Assembly: GCA_902476765.1 (NCBI GenBank)
Contig: CABSEJ010000027.1
Span: 1-24,059, forward strand
Length of the DNA: 24,059 nucleotides
Source of the DNA: an uncultured Blautia sp.
GTDB taxonomy: Bacteria > Bacillota > Clostridia > Lachnospirales > Lachnospiraceae
Direction: 5' to 3'
Shown: piece after piece, positions 1-6,948 of the stretch
Layout: each line of letters starts with the position of its first letter
Numbering within the stretch: position 1 is the first letter of the stretch
Translations under genes and position numbers: made by a program
Notes under the pieces: model-generated
Seen by the model: the letters and a program-made list of their open reading frames with translations, nothing else
Told to the model about the DNA's origin: nothing
The model's database searches: none

Positions 1-568
1 CCTCTAAATCAAAAACCAGCTCTGCTTTCTTATAAATGCCATATTCATAGGTGAGATAAACAGAATCTTTCTCCTCATATTCGTCTGTAGGCGTTCCATA
101 GGCCTCCGTGACCTGGAATAAAAGGGATTCTCCTATGGTGATTTCCCCCGGAAGCTGAAGCACCGCCCCTTTTGTCTCTTCCAGGACGATTCCGCCTACA
201 TAGCAATCTCCCAGCTTCTGCTCCATACTTTCCAGGTTAACCACATCTACAGAAAATGCCAATTCCTGGCTCTCCATTTTTTCTCCCTGCACATAGGACT
301 CTGTTTCCAGCAAAGCCTCCTGTCTGTCCCCGGGAAGGGCATATCCCCCTTCCTCCCACTCCTCAATTTTAGAAGGCAGACAGTACACCTCTCCATTTAT
401 GGCAAATTGAAACTCCCAAAGCTTATCTGGCAGCGAAGGATGATATTCCACAGCATCCTCCTGCTGTACCTGACTGTCTTCTAGGTTTGTACCATCTCCG
501 GCCTCCTGGCCCCTGCAGCCGGCCAGAGCCAAAACCGCCGCTGCCAGAACTATCCCTTTCCCTTTCAC
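1..568 (-). CDS. Putative lipoprotein, 3' end cut by window edge
   Basis: An open frame runs from a GTG at 568 off the left edge (189 codons visible). The N-terminus reads VKGKGIVLAAAVLALAGC, a short signal peptide ending in a lipobox (LAGC), so the product should be lipid-anchored on the outer face of the membrane. A strong ribosome binding site, AAAGGAGG, lies 7 bases upstream of the GTG and decides the start. After the Cys comes an acidic, Gln/Glu-rich linker, then a segment rich in alternating hydrophobic and charged residues with YCLPSKIEEWEEGGYALP near residues 61-78, which resembles the small beta-rich domains of secreted Firmicutes lipoproteins. No enzymatic motif is visible. It diverges from the DUF885 gene across 191 bases. 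I do not recognise a specific family, and the function is unknown. Confidence 0.75.
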   Translation of the reverse strand, partial: MKGKGIVLAAAVLALAGCRGQEAGDGTNLEDSQVQQEDAVEYHPSLPDKLWEFQFAINGEVYCLPSKIEEWEEGGYALPGDRQEALLETESYVQGEKMESQELAFSVDVVNLESMEQKLGDCYVGGIVLEETKGAVLQLPGEITIGESLLFQVTEAYGTPTDEYEEKDSVYLTYEYGIYKKAELVFDLE

Positions 569-759
569 CTTACTGCCTCCTTTCCCGACTCTGCGGTATT
601 TTAAACCAGGCAAAACGCCTTGGTAGACTCTCTTATATTCTTTCCATCTATAAAAAATCTTAACACAATGGTCCGATATTTTCCAAGAAAAACTATACAT
701 ATCTCCGTCTTTTTTTTCATAAGCTGTAGAGAAGCCCTGTATATCTGTGAGGGATTTTT

Positions 760-2541
760 TTGAAAGCTTTTTTCCTGCATAAAAAGAAATATCTGCTTCC
801 TCTTCTGCTTGTGCTGGCGGCAGCCCTTGCCACTTCCGTTTTTGCTTTAAGGGACTACATATTTTTATCCGAAGACTCTCGTTTTGAGAAATTTACAGAA
901 AAAATTTTTTCAGATGAAATCACCTCTAACACCATAAATCTCCACTATACCCTGGCTTATCCCCAGGAATATGGAATAGAAGATTATGAAGTAAGTCTGG
1001 GGACCATGGAACCCCAGGTGCTGAAAAAGAGCAGCGACTCCGCCGAAAAGCTTCTGAAAAACCTGAAAAAATTTGACTCCTCCAAGCTTTCCCGTTCCAA
1101 TCAGATTACCTATGATATTCTCAGCCTGGAACTGGAAAACCAGGCCTCTCTGGACCAGGAAAGTTACCTGCTCTATGAGCCTTTAGGTCCCAATCTTGGA
1201 ATTCAGGCCCAGCTTCCCGTCTTGTTGGCAGAATATGATTTCCGCACGTCTGTGGACATTAAAGACTATTTCAATCTGTTGGCCTGTATTCCCGAATATT
1301 TTCAGGAAATTCTGGAATTCGAATCTGAAAAATCAACGGCAGGATTGTTTATGAGTGATGCCAGTGCAGAGAGGATAATCCAGCAATGCAGGTCTTTTAC
1401 GGCCACCGAAGAGGAAAATTACCTATATGCTATGTTTAACCAAAGAATAGAAACTCTTTTGGATGGCAAAAGGATTGATTCCCGGCAGGCAGAGACTTTT
1501 ATAGAAATGCATGAGAAATTGATGCAGCAATATGTGTTCCCGGCTTATGAAGCTTTGGCCCTTGGTATGGAAAGGCTGGAGGGAACCGGAAAAAATGAAA
1601 ACGGCCTGGCCGGATTACCGGGAGGCAAAGAATACTATGAGTATCTGGTGAAATCTTCTGTAGGAGACTACCGGGACGTAGAAACCATCCTACAGACTCT
1701 TTTCCAACAGCTTACTCTGGATTACGACAGCGTGGGAAAACTGCTGCACGAAGAACCGGAGCTTCTTTCCAAAGCCGCAGCTCTCCCAGCATCCTCTGAC
1801 ATTTCCCCGGAGCAAATGCTGGATTATCTTCAACGGATTATAACTGATGATTTTCCTGTTTTGGAGACAGAGGACTATGAGGTAAAATATGTCCCCCCTT
1901 CAATGGAGGAATTTTCCAGTCCTGCTTTTTATCTTACTCCCCCTATAGACACCCAGTCTCCTAATATCATTTATATCAATCAAAGCAGTCAGGTATCCCA
2001 GGCAGAGCTTTTTACCACTTTGGCCCATGAAGGATTTCCCGGCCACTTATACCAAACCCTGTACTTCTCCAACCAAAAAAATGCCCCTATCCGGGAACTT
2101 CTGGGCAGTAGCGGCTACATCGAAGGGTGGGCTACTTATGTAGAAGCTATCTCCTATGAATACGGCGCTCCGTTTCTTAACATTGAAACCAAAATCATGG
2201 AATTTCTCTGCCTCAACCGCAGCATCAGCCTTTGCCTTTATTCTATCCTGGATATTGGAATCCACTACCAAGGCTGGAATTTAGATATTGTCAGCGACAG
2301 TCTGGCAGTCTTCGGTATAACGGACCAGGAGACCTGTAAGGAAATCTTTCAGTACATTATCGAGAACCCGGCCAATTACCTGAAATATTATCTGGGTTAC
2401 CTGAATTTCTGCTCTCTGAGAGAACAGGTGGAAGAGCTGGAGGGCAGCAGTTTCCATCTGAAAGACTTCCACGAAAAACTTCTGAAGCTGGGCCCTGCTC
2501 CCTTCCCGGTGGTAGAAAAATATCTGCTGATGGAATATTAA
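760..2541 (+). CDS. Exported DUF885 family metallopeptidase-like protein
   Basis: A 593-residue protein of the DUF885 family, widespread bacterial proteins with a modified zinc-peptidase signature; their substrates are mostly unknown. The signature HEGFPGH is at residues 423-429 (the family form is HExxPGH rather than HExxH), followed by EGWATYVE, whose Glu455 is a plausible third metal ligand. The N-terminus has a Lys-rich stretch then about 20 hydrophobic residues (YLLPLLLVLAAALATSVFAL), so the protein is secreted or anchored outside the cell. The start is a TTG at 760 with GAGGGA just upstream; it is preferred because the next in-frame Met is about 80 residues in and would remove the signal segment. 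The gene is alone on the plus strand, divergent from the lipoprotein gene and convergent with the MarR gene. The family call is firm; peptidase activity is an inference. Confidence 0.85.
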   Translation: MKAFFLHKKKYLLPLLLVLAAALATSVFALRDYIFLSEDSRFEKFTEKIFSDEITSNTINLHYTLAYPQEYGIEDYEVSLGTMEPQVLKKSSDSAEKLLKNLKKFDSSKLSRSNQITYDILSLELENQASLDQESYLLYEPLGPNLGIQAQLPVLLAEYDFRTSVDIKDYFNLLACIPEYFQEILEFESEKSTAGLFMSDASAERIIQQCRSFTATEEENYLYAMFNQRIETLLDGKRIDSRQAETFIEMHEKLMQQYVFPAYEALALGMERLEGTGKNENGLAGLPGGKEYYEYLVKSSVGDYRDVETILQTLFQQLTLDYDSVGKLLHEEPELLSKAAALPASSDISPEQMLDYLQRIITDDFPVLETEDYEVKYVPPSMEEFSSPAFYLTPPIDTQSPNIIYINQSSQVSQAELFTTLAHEGFPGHLYQTLYFSNQKNAPIRELLGSSGYIEGWATYVEAISYEYGAPFLNIETKIMEFLCLNRSISLCLYSILDIGIHYQGWNLDIVSDSLAVFGITDQETCKEIFQYIIENPANYLKYYLGYLNFCSLREQVEELEGSSFHLKDFHEKLLKLGPAPFPVVEKYLLMEY

Positions 2542-2700
2542 AAGAGAGGCTGCCGTTTTAACATATAACAGGAATATTTATACATTTTATGTGAATTTGT
2601 CACGCCCGGCATTGAGATTATAGGCTCAATGAGGCGAAGAACGAGCAATGAAATGTATAAATATTTCCTTTTTTAGTTTAAAACACCAGCCTCTTTTTTA
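2541..2700. repeat. 160-bp imperfect palindromic element between convergent genes
   Basis: The whole gap between two convergent stop codons is one nested inverted repeat. The outer arms are GAGAGGCTG near 2544-2552 and CAGCCTCTTTTTT at 2688-2699. The middle arms are AGGAATATTTATACATTT at 2570-2587 and its near-exact complement at 2650-2668, followed by a run of six T. The core is CATTGAG (2610-2616) facing CTCAATG (2625-2631), flanked by CGCC and GGCG. The plus-strand stem plus T-run could end transcription of the DUF885 gene, and the outer right arm contains the MarR stop codon. The size and terminal inverted repeats recall a MITE or REP-like element; no transposase is present. It could instead be an elaborate bidirectional terminator. 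Confidence 0.7.
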
Positions 2701-3159
2701 CTTTTTTTCTCCATCCTTTGGTTTTCTGTAAGAATCAAAAAAACTTCTGAGATTCATCAGAGATTTCACCAGAATTTTCTGTTCTTCATTATCCAGGTCC
2801 TTTAAAACTGCCTGAATCATTCCGTCATGAAATTTCATGTGGTGAGCGTTTGCCCGCTGCCCCTTCTCCGTAAGAGAAATCAGCACCACCCTTCTGTCCT
2901 CCTCGCTCCTCTCCCGGTGTACATACCCTTTTTTTACCAGGCCGTTTACAGCAATGGTAAGGGTTCCCACTGTAACAGATAAAAGCTTTGCCACAGAAGA
3001 CATATTTTTTGGCTCCTCCACACCGATTGCCTCAATGATATGCATATCATTGACAGAAATATCTTTAAATTCAGATGTAATCAGGGCCTTTCCCTCTATA
3101 TCCAGAATTTCATGAAACAGCTTCACAAGGATGTCGTGCAGTACATCATAAGTATCCAC
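2698..3159 (-). CDS. fabT: FabT-like MarR family regulator of fatty acid synthesis
   Basis: A 153-residue MarR-type winged-helix repressor. Conserved blocks typical of streptococcal FabT are visible: FKDISVNDMHIIEAIG (residues 31-46), VTVGTLTIAVNGLVKKGYV (recognition helix and turn) and RSEEDRRVVLISLTEKG (wing). FabT represses the fab genes for membrane fatty acid synthesis, with acyl-ACP as co-repressor in streptococci (family knowledge). The GTG start at 3159 has AAAGGAG 7 bases upstream. Two overlapping palindromes matching the FabT-box type TTTGATnATCAAA lie at its promoter, so it probably represses itself. No fab gene is adjacent, unlike the usual arrangement where the regulator heads the fab operon. 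The MarR call is secure; the FabT call rests on recalled sequence likeness plus the operator. Confidence 0.82.
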   Translation of the reverse strand: MDTYDVLHDILVKLFHEILDIEGKALITSEFKDISVNDMHIIEAIGVEEPKNMSSVAKLLSVTVGTLTIAVNGLVKKGYVHRERSEEDRRVVLISLTEKGQRANAHHMKFHDGMIQAVLKDLDNEEQKILVKSLMNLRSFFDSYRKPKDGEKK

Positions 3160-3203
3160 TCCATCACTCCTTTACATGGCTCTAATGGTTATTTATATTC
3201 CCT

Positions 3204-3232
3204 ATTATATCCGATTCAACTATCAATTACAA
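3204..3232 (-). promoter_or_regulatory. Promoter of the fabT-like gene
   Basis: On the minus strand, TTGTAA (3227-3232) is followed after 17 bases by a perfect TATAAT (3204-3209). It lies 45 bases upstream of the GTG start of the MarR gene. Confidence 0.75.
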
Positions 3233-3253
3233 TCAAATTTTTTGATAATCAAA
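3232..3253. promoter_or_regulatory. Two overlapping FabT-box-like palindromes
   Basis: ATCAAATTTTTTGAT (3232-3246) and TTTGATAATCAAA (3241-3253) share the central half-site TTTGAT. The second has perfect 6-base arms around one base and resembles known FabT boxes. The pair touches the -35 box of the regulator's own promoter, which fits autorepression. The rest of this 309-base gap (3254-3408) shows no gene; it only has a weak TCCCGG/CCGGGA hairpin near 3342-3363. Confidence 0.65.
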
Positions 3254-3408
3254 ATATTTTAATGACAAGGAGTTTCAGCACCTTCCATATAGCAAACGGA
3301 AGCCTGATTTCCTCTTATTCCTGCCAACGTAACAAATATCTCCCGGACATTTTATACCGGGAAGAGCTTTTTATATCATAGAAAATTCAAAGAAATTCCC
3401 CGTGATGC

Positions 3409-3443
3409 AAAAAGCGGATACCAATATTTCTACTGGTATCCGC
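3409..3443 (-). terminator. Rho-independent terminator of pduL
   Basis: On the minus strand GCGGATACCA (3443-3434) pairs with TGGTATCCGC (3423-3414), a 10-bp perfect stem, followed at once by TTTTT (3413-3409). It begins 25 bases after the pduL stop codon. Confidence 0.9.
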
Positions 3444-3468
3444 CCTGAAAAATCTGACTTATATCATC

Positions 3469-4041
3469 TTATTTTACAATCATTTCTCCGTAACATTCTT
3501 TTCCCGGAGCAAGAGCATTAGACTCGTCTGTGTCAATGTGTGCAGCCGTTGCATAAGAAGCACTTACACGAACAACCACATCACCGAAAATCAGAGAACG
3601 TCCATTTGGAGACTGAATATCCAGACTTACAATCTGTTTGTCCTGTACGCCTGCTTTTTCAGCATCTTCCGGTGTCATGTGTACATGACGCTTAGCAGCA
3701 ATAACACCTTCTGTCAGCTCTACTTCTCCTGCAGGGCCTACCAGCTTACATGCGCCGGAACCTGCAATATCGCCGGACTCACGGATTGGAGCTGTAACAC
3801 CCAGGCTTCTTGCGTCAGTAAGAGAAACCTCTACCTGTGTATCCTTTCTCACAGGTCCTAATACAGACATTTTCTGGCTTCCCTTTGTTCCTACTACCTC
3901 TACCTTTTCTTCACAGGCAAACTGTCCTGGCTGGCTCAGCATTTTTTTCACGGTCAGCTCATGGCCTTTTCCAAACAGAATCTCCAGATGCTCCTGTGAT
4001 AAATGTACGTGTCTTGCAGATGTTTCTACTAATACTTTCAT
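3469..4041 (-). CDS. pduL: PduL-type phosphate acyltransferase (phosphotransacylase)
   Basis: Converts acyl-CoA plus phosphate to acyl-phosphate plus CoA (propanoyl or acetyl), the step before an acetate/propionate kinase makes ATP. The 190-residue protein has the two hallmark metal-binding repeats, RHVHL at 10-14 and RHVHM at 118-122, in the two beta-barrel domains. The start at 4041 is chosen over an ATG 21 bases further up because GGAGGA sits 8 bases before it. The protein begins directly at the catalytic domain: the N-terminal encapsulation peptide of microcompartment PduL is missing and no shell genes are nearby, so it is probably a cytosolic enzyme replacing Pta. It has its own promoter and terminator, so it is not part of the upstream sugar operon despite the same direction. 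The family call is firm; acetyl versus propanoyl preference cannot be told. Confidence 0.93.
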   Translation of the reverse strand: MKVLVETSARHVHLSQEHLEILFGKGHELTVKKMLSQPGQFACEEKVEVVGTKGSQKMSVLGPVRKDTQVEVSLTDARSLGVTAPIRESGDIAGSGACKLVGPAGEVELTEGVIAAKRHVHMTPEDAEKAGVQDKQIVSLDIQSPNGRSLIFGDVVVRVSASYATAAHIDTDESNALAPGKECYGEMIVK

Positions 4042-4090
4042 TTTGAAATCCTCCACTATCATAATCCTTGGTGATTTTTCACTACCTTTA

Positions 4091-4118
4091 ATTATAGCTT
4101 TTTCCCTAGGCTTGTCAA
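4091..4118 (-). promoter_or_regulatory. Consensus sigma-A promoter of pduL
   Basis: On the minus strand a perfect TTGACA (4118-4113) and a perfect TATAAT (4096-4091) are separated by 16 bases, about 50 bases upstream of the pduL start. Such a full-consensus promoter suggests strong constitutive expression. Confidence 0.9.
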
Positions 4119-4157
4119 CGTATCTGGAGGGATTTCTTGGAAGGATTTTTGCATTTT

Positions 4158-5117
4158 TCAGGATACATTCCTTTTCATTTCCTTTTCTCCATTTAAAGCC
4201 TGATAATCTAAAAAAACCTCTACTTCTTTGGCGGAAGGAATGGAAGACTGTGCGCCTTTTCTGGTAACCACAAGAGCAGACACATAGTTTGCATATTCTG
4301 CAGCTTCTCTTAACTCCGCCCCTTGAGCAATCTTTAAAGCCAAGGCAGCCGTAAAAGTATCTCCTGCTGCCGTTGTATCCACAGTTTCCACCTTTAAAGC
4401 AGGAATCCTGTGATTTTCTCCGGTTTTTTCTTCCACATAAACCCCGTTTCCTCCCAGCGTCACGACTACATTTCCCACACCCTGGTCTTTAAGAAACTGA
4501 GCTGCCTTTTTCAGCTCTGCCTCGCTGCCTCCAAATCCTGTCAGCATTTTAAGCTCTGTCTCATTAGGCTTCATAATGTCCACATACCGGTAAAGCTCTT
4601 CCGGAAATTCCCTGGGTACCGGAGCCGGGTCTAAGATTACCAGCTTTCCGTACTTTTTCGCTGTCTTGGCCGCCCACACCACGGTATCCAGGGGAATCTC
4701 CAGCTGCAAAATAATAATATCATTTTGTTTTATCAGCCCCTCATTCTCCTCTATATCCGCCGGGGACAGGGTGGCATTGGCTCCTGCTACCACCACAATA
4801 CAGTTGTCTCCCTCCCTGTTCACTGTGATAAAGGCAGCACCAGTGCTGGCCTCTTCTCTCACTAAAACAGACGAAACATCCACCCCTGCTTCTGCCAGGT
4901 TTTCTCTCTCTGTTTTTCCATAGCTGTCAGCTCCCACTGCTCCCAGCATACATACCTGGGCTCCCAGCTTTCCTGCGGCGTATGCCTGATTTGCTCCCTT
5001 TCCGCCGGGAACCAACTCCATTTTATTTGTCAGAATGGTTTCCCCTGCCACAGGGGTGTGGTCTACCTCTGCCACCATGTCCATATTCAAGCTGCCGATA
5101 ACAAGTATTTTTTTCAT
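4158..5117 (-). CDS. rbsK: Ribokinase (PfkB family sugar kinase)
   Basis: A 319-residue PfkB-family kinase, probably phosphorylating D-ribose to ribose 5-phosphate in the cytosol. The ribokinase signatures are present: GSLNMDMV near the N-terminus (sugar binding), PGGKGANQA at 37-45, and the anion-hole/catalytic block VDTTAAGDTF at 246-255 with Asp253 as the base. The C-terminal GAQSSIPS is also typical of RbsK. It is the last gene of the five-gene transporter operon and starts 14 bases after the second permease, with GAGGTGA as ribosome binding site. With the nucleoside hydrolase at the head of the operon it would use the released ribose. No clear terminator follows; the pduL promoter lies in the next gap. 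A related sugar (for example a modified pentose) as substrate cannot be excluded. Confidence 0.88.
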   Translation of the reverse strand: MKKILVIGSLNMDMVAEVDHTPVAGETILTNKMELVPGGKGANQAYAAGKLGAQVCMLGAVGADSYGKTERENLAEAGVDVSSVLVREEASTGAAFITVNREGDNCIVVVAGANATLSPADIEENEGLIKQNDIIILQLEIPLDTVVWAAKTAKKYGKLVILDPAPVPREFPEELYRYVDIMKPNETELKMLTGFGGSEAELKKAAQFLKDQGVGNVVVTLGGNGVYVEEKTGENHRIPALKVETVDTTAAGDTFTAALALKIAQGAELREAAEYANYVSALVVTRKGAQSSIPSAKEVEVFLDYQALNGEKEMKRNVS

Positions 5118-5131
5118 AACTTCTCACCTCA

Positions 5132-5980
5132 TCACCCTTTTACACTGCCCGCTGTAATTCCTTCTACAAAGTATTTCTGGAAGGGCAGGAACAATGCTAT
5201 CGGTATTATTGCAGAAACCATAGAGCCCGCATAAATATACGTCCATTTTATAGAACGTTCGCCGCTGAACTGGCTGATAGCTATCTGAATGGTCCGAATC
5301 TCTTTTGACCTGGCTACTAATAACGGCCAAAGGTATGAATTCCACTGGTCCATAAACACCATTAACCCAGCAGTAATAAACACAGGAACAGAAATGGGAA
5401 CTATGATTTTTAAGAAAATCGCAGGCCACTTTGCCCCGTCCACACGGGCCGCCTCAATAAGACTGGGTGGAATATCTTTAAAAAACTGAATAAATAAAAA
5501 GGTCACTAAGCCATTTGCCACAGCAGGAATAATCATACCGGCATAGGTATCCACCATACCGAAGCTGTTTGCTACATTATACAACGGAATAGCAATGGCT
5601 TCAAAGGGAACCATAAAAGAAACCAGAACTAAAGGATAAAAAAGTTTTTTTCCTTTAAATTCAAAGCAAGTAAAAGCAAAGCCGGCCATAGAATTAATGA
5701 TACATCCAAAAACAATGGTAAAGGCTGTTACAATCAGAGTATTTACGATTGGCCGCCAAAATTCATATTCCGTAAAAATAGCTACATAATTTGTTCCTGT
5801 CACGTCCGTTGGAATCAAGGAGCGAAGTGTAAAAGGAAACATATACTTAAACAAATCCTCTTGTGTTCTCAAAGAAGCGGAAAGGCAGAAGAAAATAGGA
5901 AACAAAGAAACAATAGCCATAATAACTAAAACAATATAGATAATAATTTTTTTTGATATTCTCTTTTGTTTTAATGTCAT
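5132..5980 (-). CDS. Sugar ABC transporter permease, MalG type (CUT1)
   Basis: A 282-residue inner-membrane permease with about six hydrophobic segments. The EAA loop that docks the ATPase is visible as EAARVDGAKWPAIFLKIIVP near residues 187-206. The N-terminus is Lys-rich and cytoplasmic, followed by the first membrane segment IIIYIVLVIMAIVSLFPIFF. It pairs with the upstream permease to form the channel of a CUT1-type importer. The ATG follows the upstream permease stop by 3 bases, and its AAGGAGGT ribosome binding site lies inside the end of that gene, so the two are translationally linked. Substrate cannot be read from the permease; the neighbours suggest a nucleoside, ribose or related glycoside. 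Confidence 0.9.
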   Translation of the reverse strand: MTLKQKRISKKIIIYIVLVIMAIVSLFPIFFCLSASLRTQEDLFKYMFPFTLRSLIPTDVTGTNYVAIFTEYEFWRPIVNTLIVTAFTIVFGCIINSMAGFAFTCFEFKGKKLFYPLVLVSFMVPFEAIAIPLYNVANSFGMVDTYAGMIIPAVANGLVTFLFIQFFKDIPPSLIEAARVDGAKWPAIFLKIIVPISVPVFITAGLMVFMDQWNSYLWPLLVARSKEIRTIQIAISQFSGERSIKWTYIYAGSMVSAIIPIALFLPFQKYFVEGITAGSVKG

Positions 5981-5983
5981 CTC

Positions 5984-6841
5984 CTATACCTCCTTTTCCT
6001 TCATACACCTGTTCTGTATAAAACATACAAAAATAATAATCACCAGCAAAATAGTAACAATACAGGCTTGTCTAGGTCTGTTAGAATACTTAAACGCTGA
6101 CTTATAGGCTTCGTACATCAACACATTTGTACTGCCCTGAGGACCTCCGTCCGTGGCAATCTGAATCGGTGCGAACAAGAGAAAATTGGCTGTAGTATTG
6201 GCAATCACCACAAAGACCAGAGTATTCTTTAATAAAGGAATGGTAATTCGAAACAGGGTACTAAAGAAACCGGAACCGTCAATTTTAGCGGATTCATAAA
6301 CCGAAGTGTCAATTCCTTTCAGCCCTGCAAGGAAAAACATCATCCAGTAAGCGCAGCCTCTCCAGGAAGCAATCAAGATAATAGAGAGTAGGGCATATCT
6401 TTTATCGATTAAAAACCCTATTTTTTCTATTCCAAAAATTCCTAAAAGACTGTTCATTACTCCATTATTTACATTCAGCATAGTTTCCCAGATAACCGTG
6501 GCTACTGTAAGGGAAATACAAAAAGGAAGATAAAACATGGTGCGGAAAATCTCAATTCCTCTTACCTTTACATTTACCAACATAGCCATGATAAAAGCAA
6601 TCACCAGCTGCAGTGGAATAATAATCACATTAAATTTTAAAGTTACCACCAAGGACTCCCAGAAGGTTTTATCTGCAAACAGAACCTTATAATTATTCAG
6701 CGTGGGAATACCCTGGTTTGATAAAAAGCTGTGTAGGATACTGTCTATAATAGGATATATTTTAAAGATACAAATCAGCAGTACCGTAGGCAAAATCAAA
6801 ACATATGGAAGCCATTTATTTTTTATATATATACCGCCCAT
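5984..6841 (-). CDS. Sugar ABC transporter permease, UgpA/MalF type (CUT1)
   Basis: A 285-residue permease of the binding-protein-dependent transport family with about six membrane segments; the first is WLPYVLILPTVLLICIFKIY. The EAA loop reads YESAKIDGSGFFSTLFRITI near residues 200-219. It is the partner of the next permease. GAGGAGG precedes the ATG. It lies 107 bases downstream of the solute-binding protein gene, a gap that holds a strong hairpin, so it is probably made in lower amount than the binding protein. No ATP-binding subunit gene is in the operon; CUT1 systems of Firmicutes often share one MsmX/MsmK-type ATPase encoded elsewhere. Confidence 0.9.
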   Translation of the reverse strand: MGGIYIKNKWLPYVLILPTVLLICIFKIYPIIDSILHSFLSNQGIPTLNNYKVLFADKTFWESLVVTLKFNVIIIPLQLVIAFIMAMLVNVKVRGIEIFRTMFYLPFCISLTVATVIWETMLNVNNGVMNSLLGIFGIEKIGFLIDKRYALLSIILIASWRGCAYWMMFFLAGLKGIDTSVYESAKIDGSGFFSTLFRITIPLLKNTLVFVVIANTTANFLLFAPIQIATDGGPQGSTNVLMYEAYKSAFKYSNRPRQACIVTILLVIIIFVCFIQNRCMKEKEV

Positions 6842-6890
6842 ACTTACCTCCTCATTCCATTACGATAATACCGTCTCACTGTGCAGACAA

Positions 6891-6924
6891 ACAGCGGCGG
6901 CAGAGATTATCGTGCCGCCGCTGT
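6891..6924 (-). other. Intercistronic hairpin between binding protein and permease genes
   Basis: ACAGCGGCGGCA (6891-6902) is perfectly complementary to TGCCGCCGCTGT (6913-6924), a 12-bp GC-rich stem with a 10-base loop. On the minus strand it is followed by TTGTCTG, not a T-run. Such stems after binding-protein genes usually protect or partly terminate the upstream mRNA, giving more binding protein than permease. Confidence 0.8.
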
Positions 6925-6948
6925 CCCATTCTTCTGCCTCAATAATTT

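Noticed and set aside
569..759. Promoters of the divergent lipoprotein and DUF885 genes
   Set aside because: Several -10-like sequences occur (for example TATACA at 694-699) but none has a good -35 box at the right distance, so none is called.
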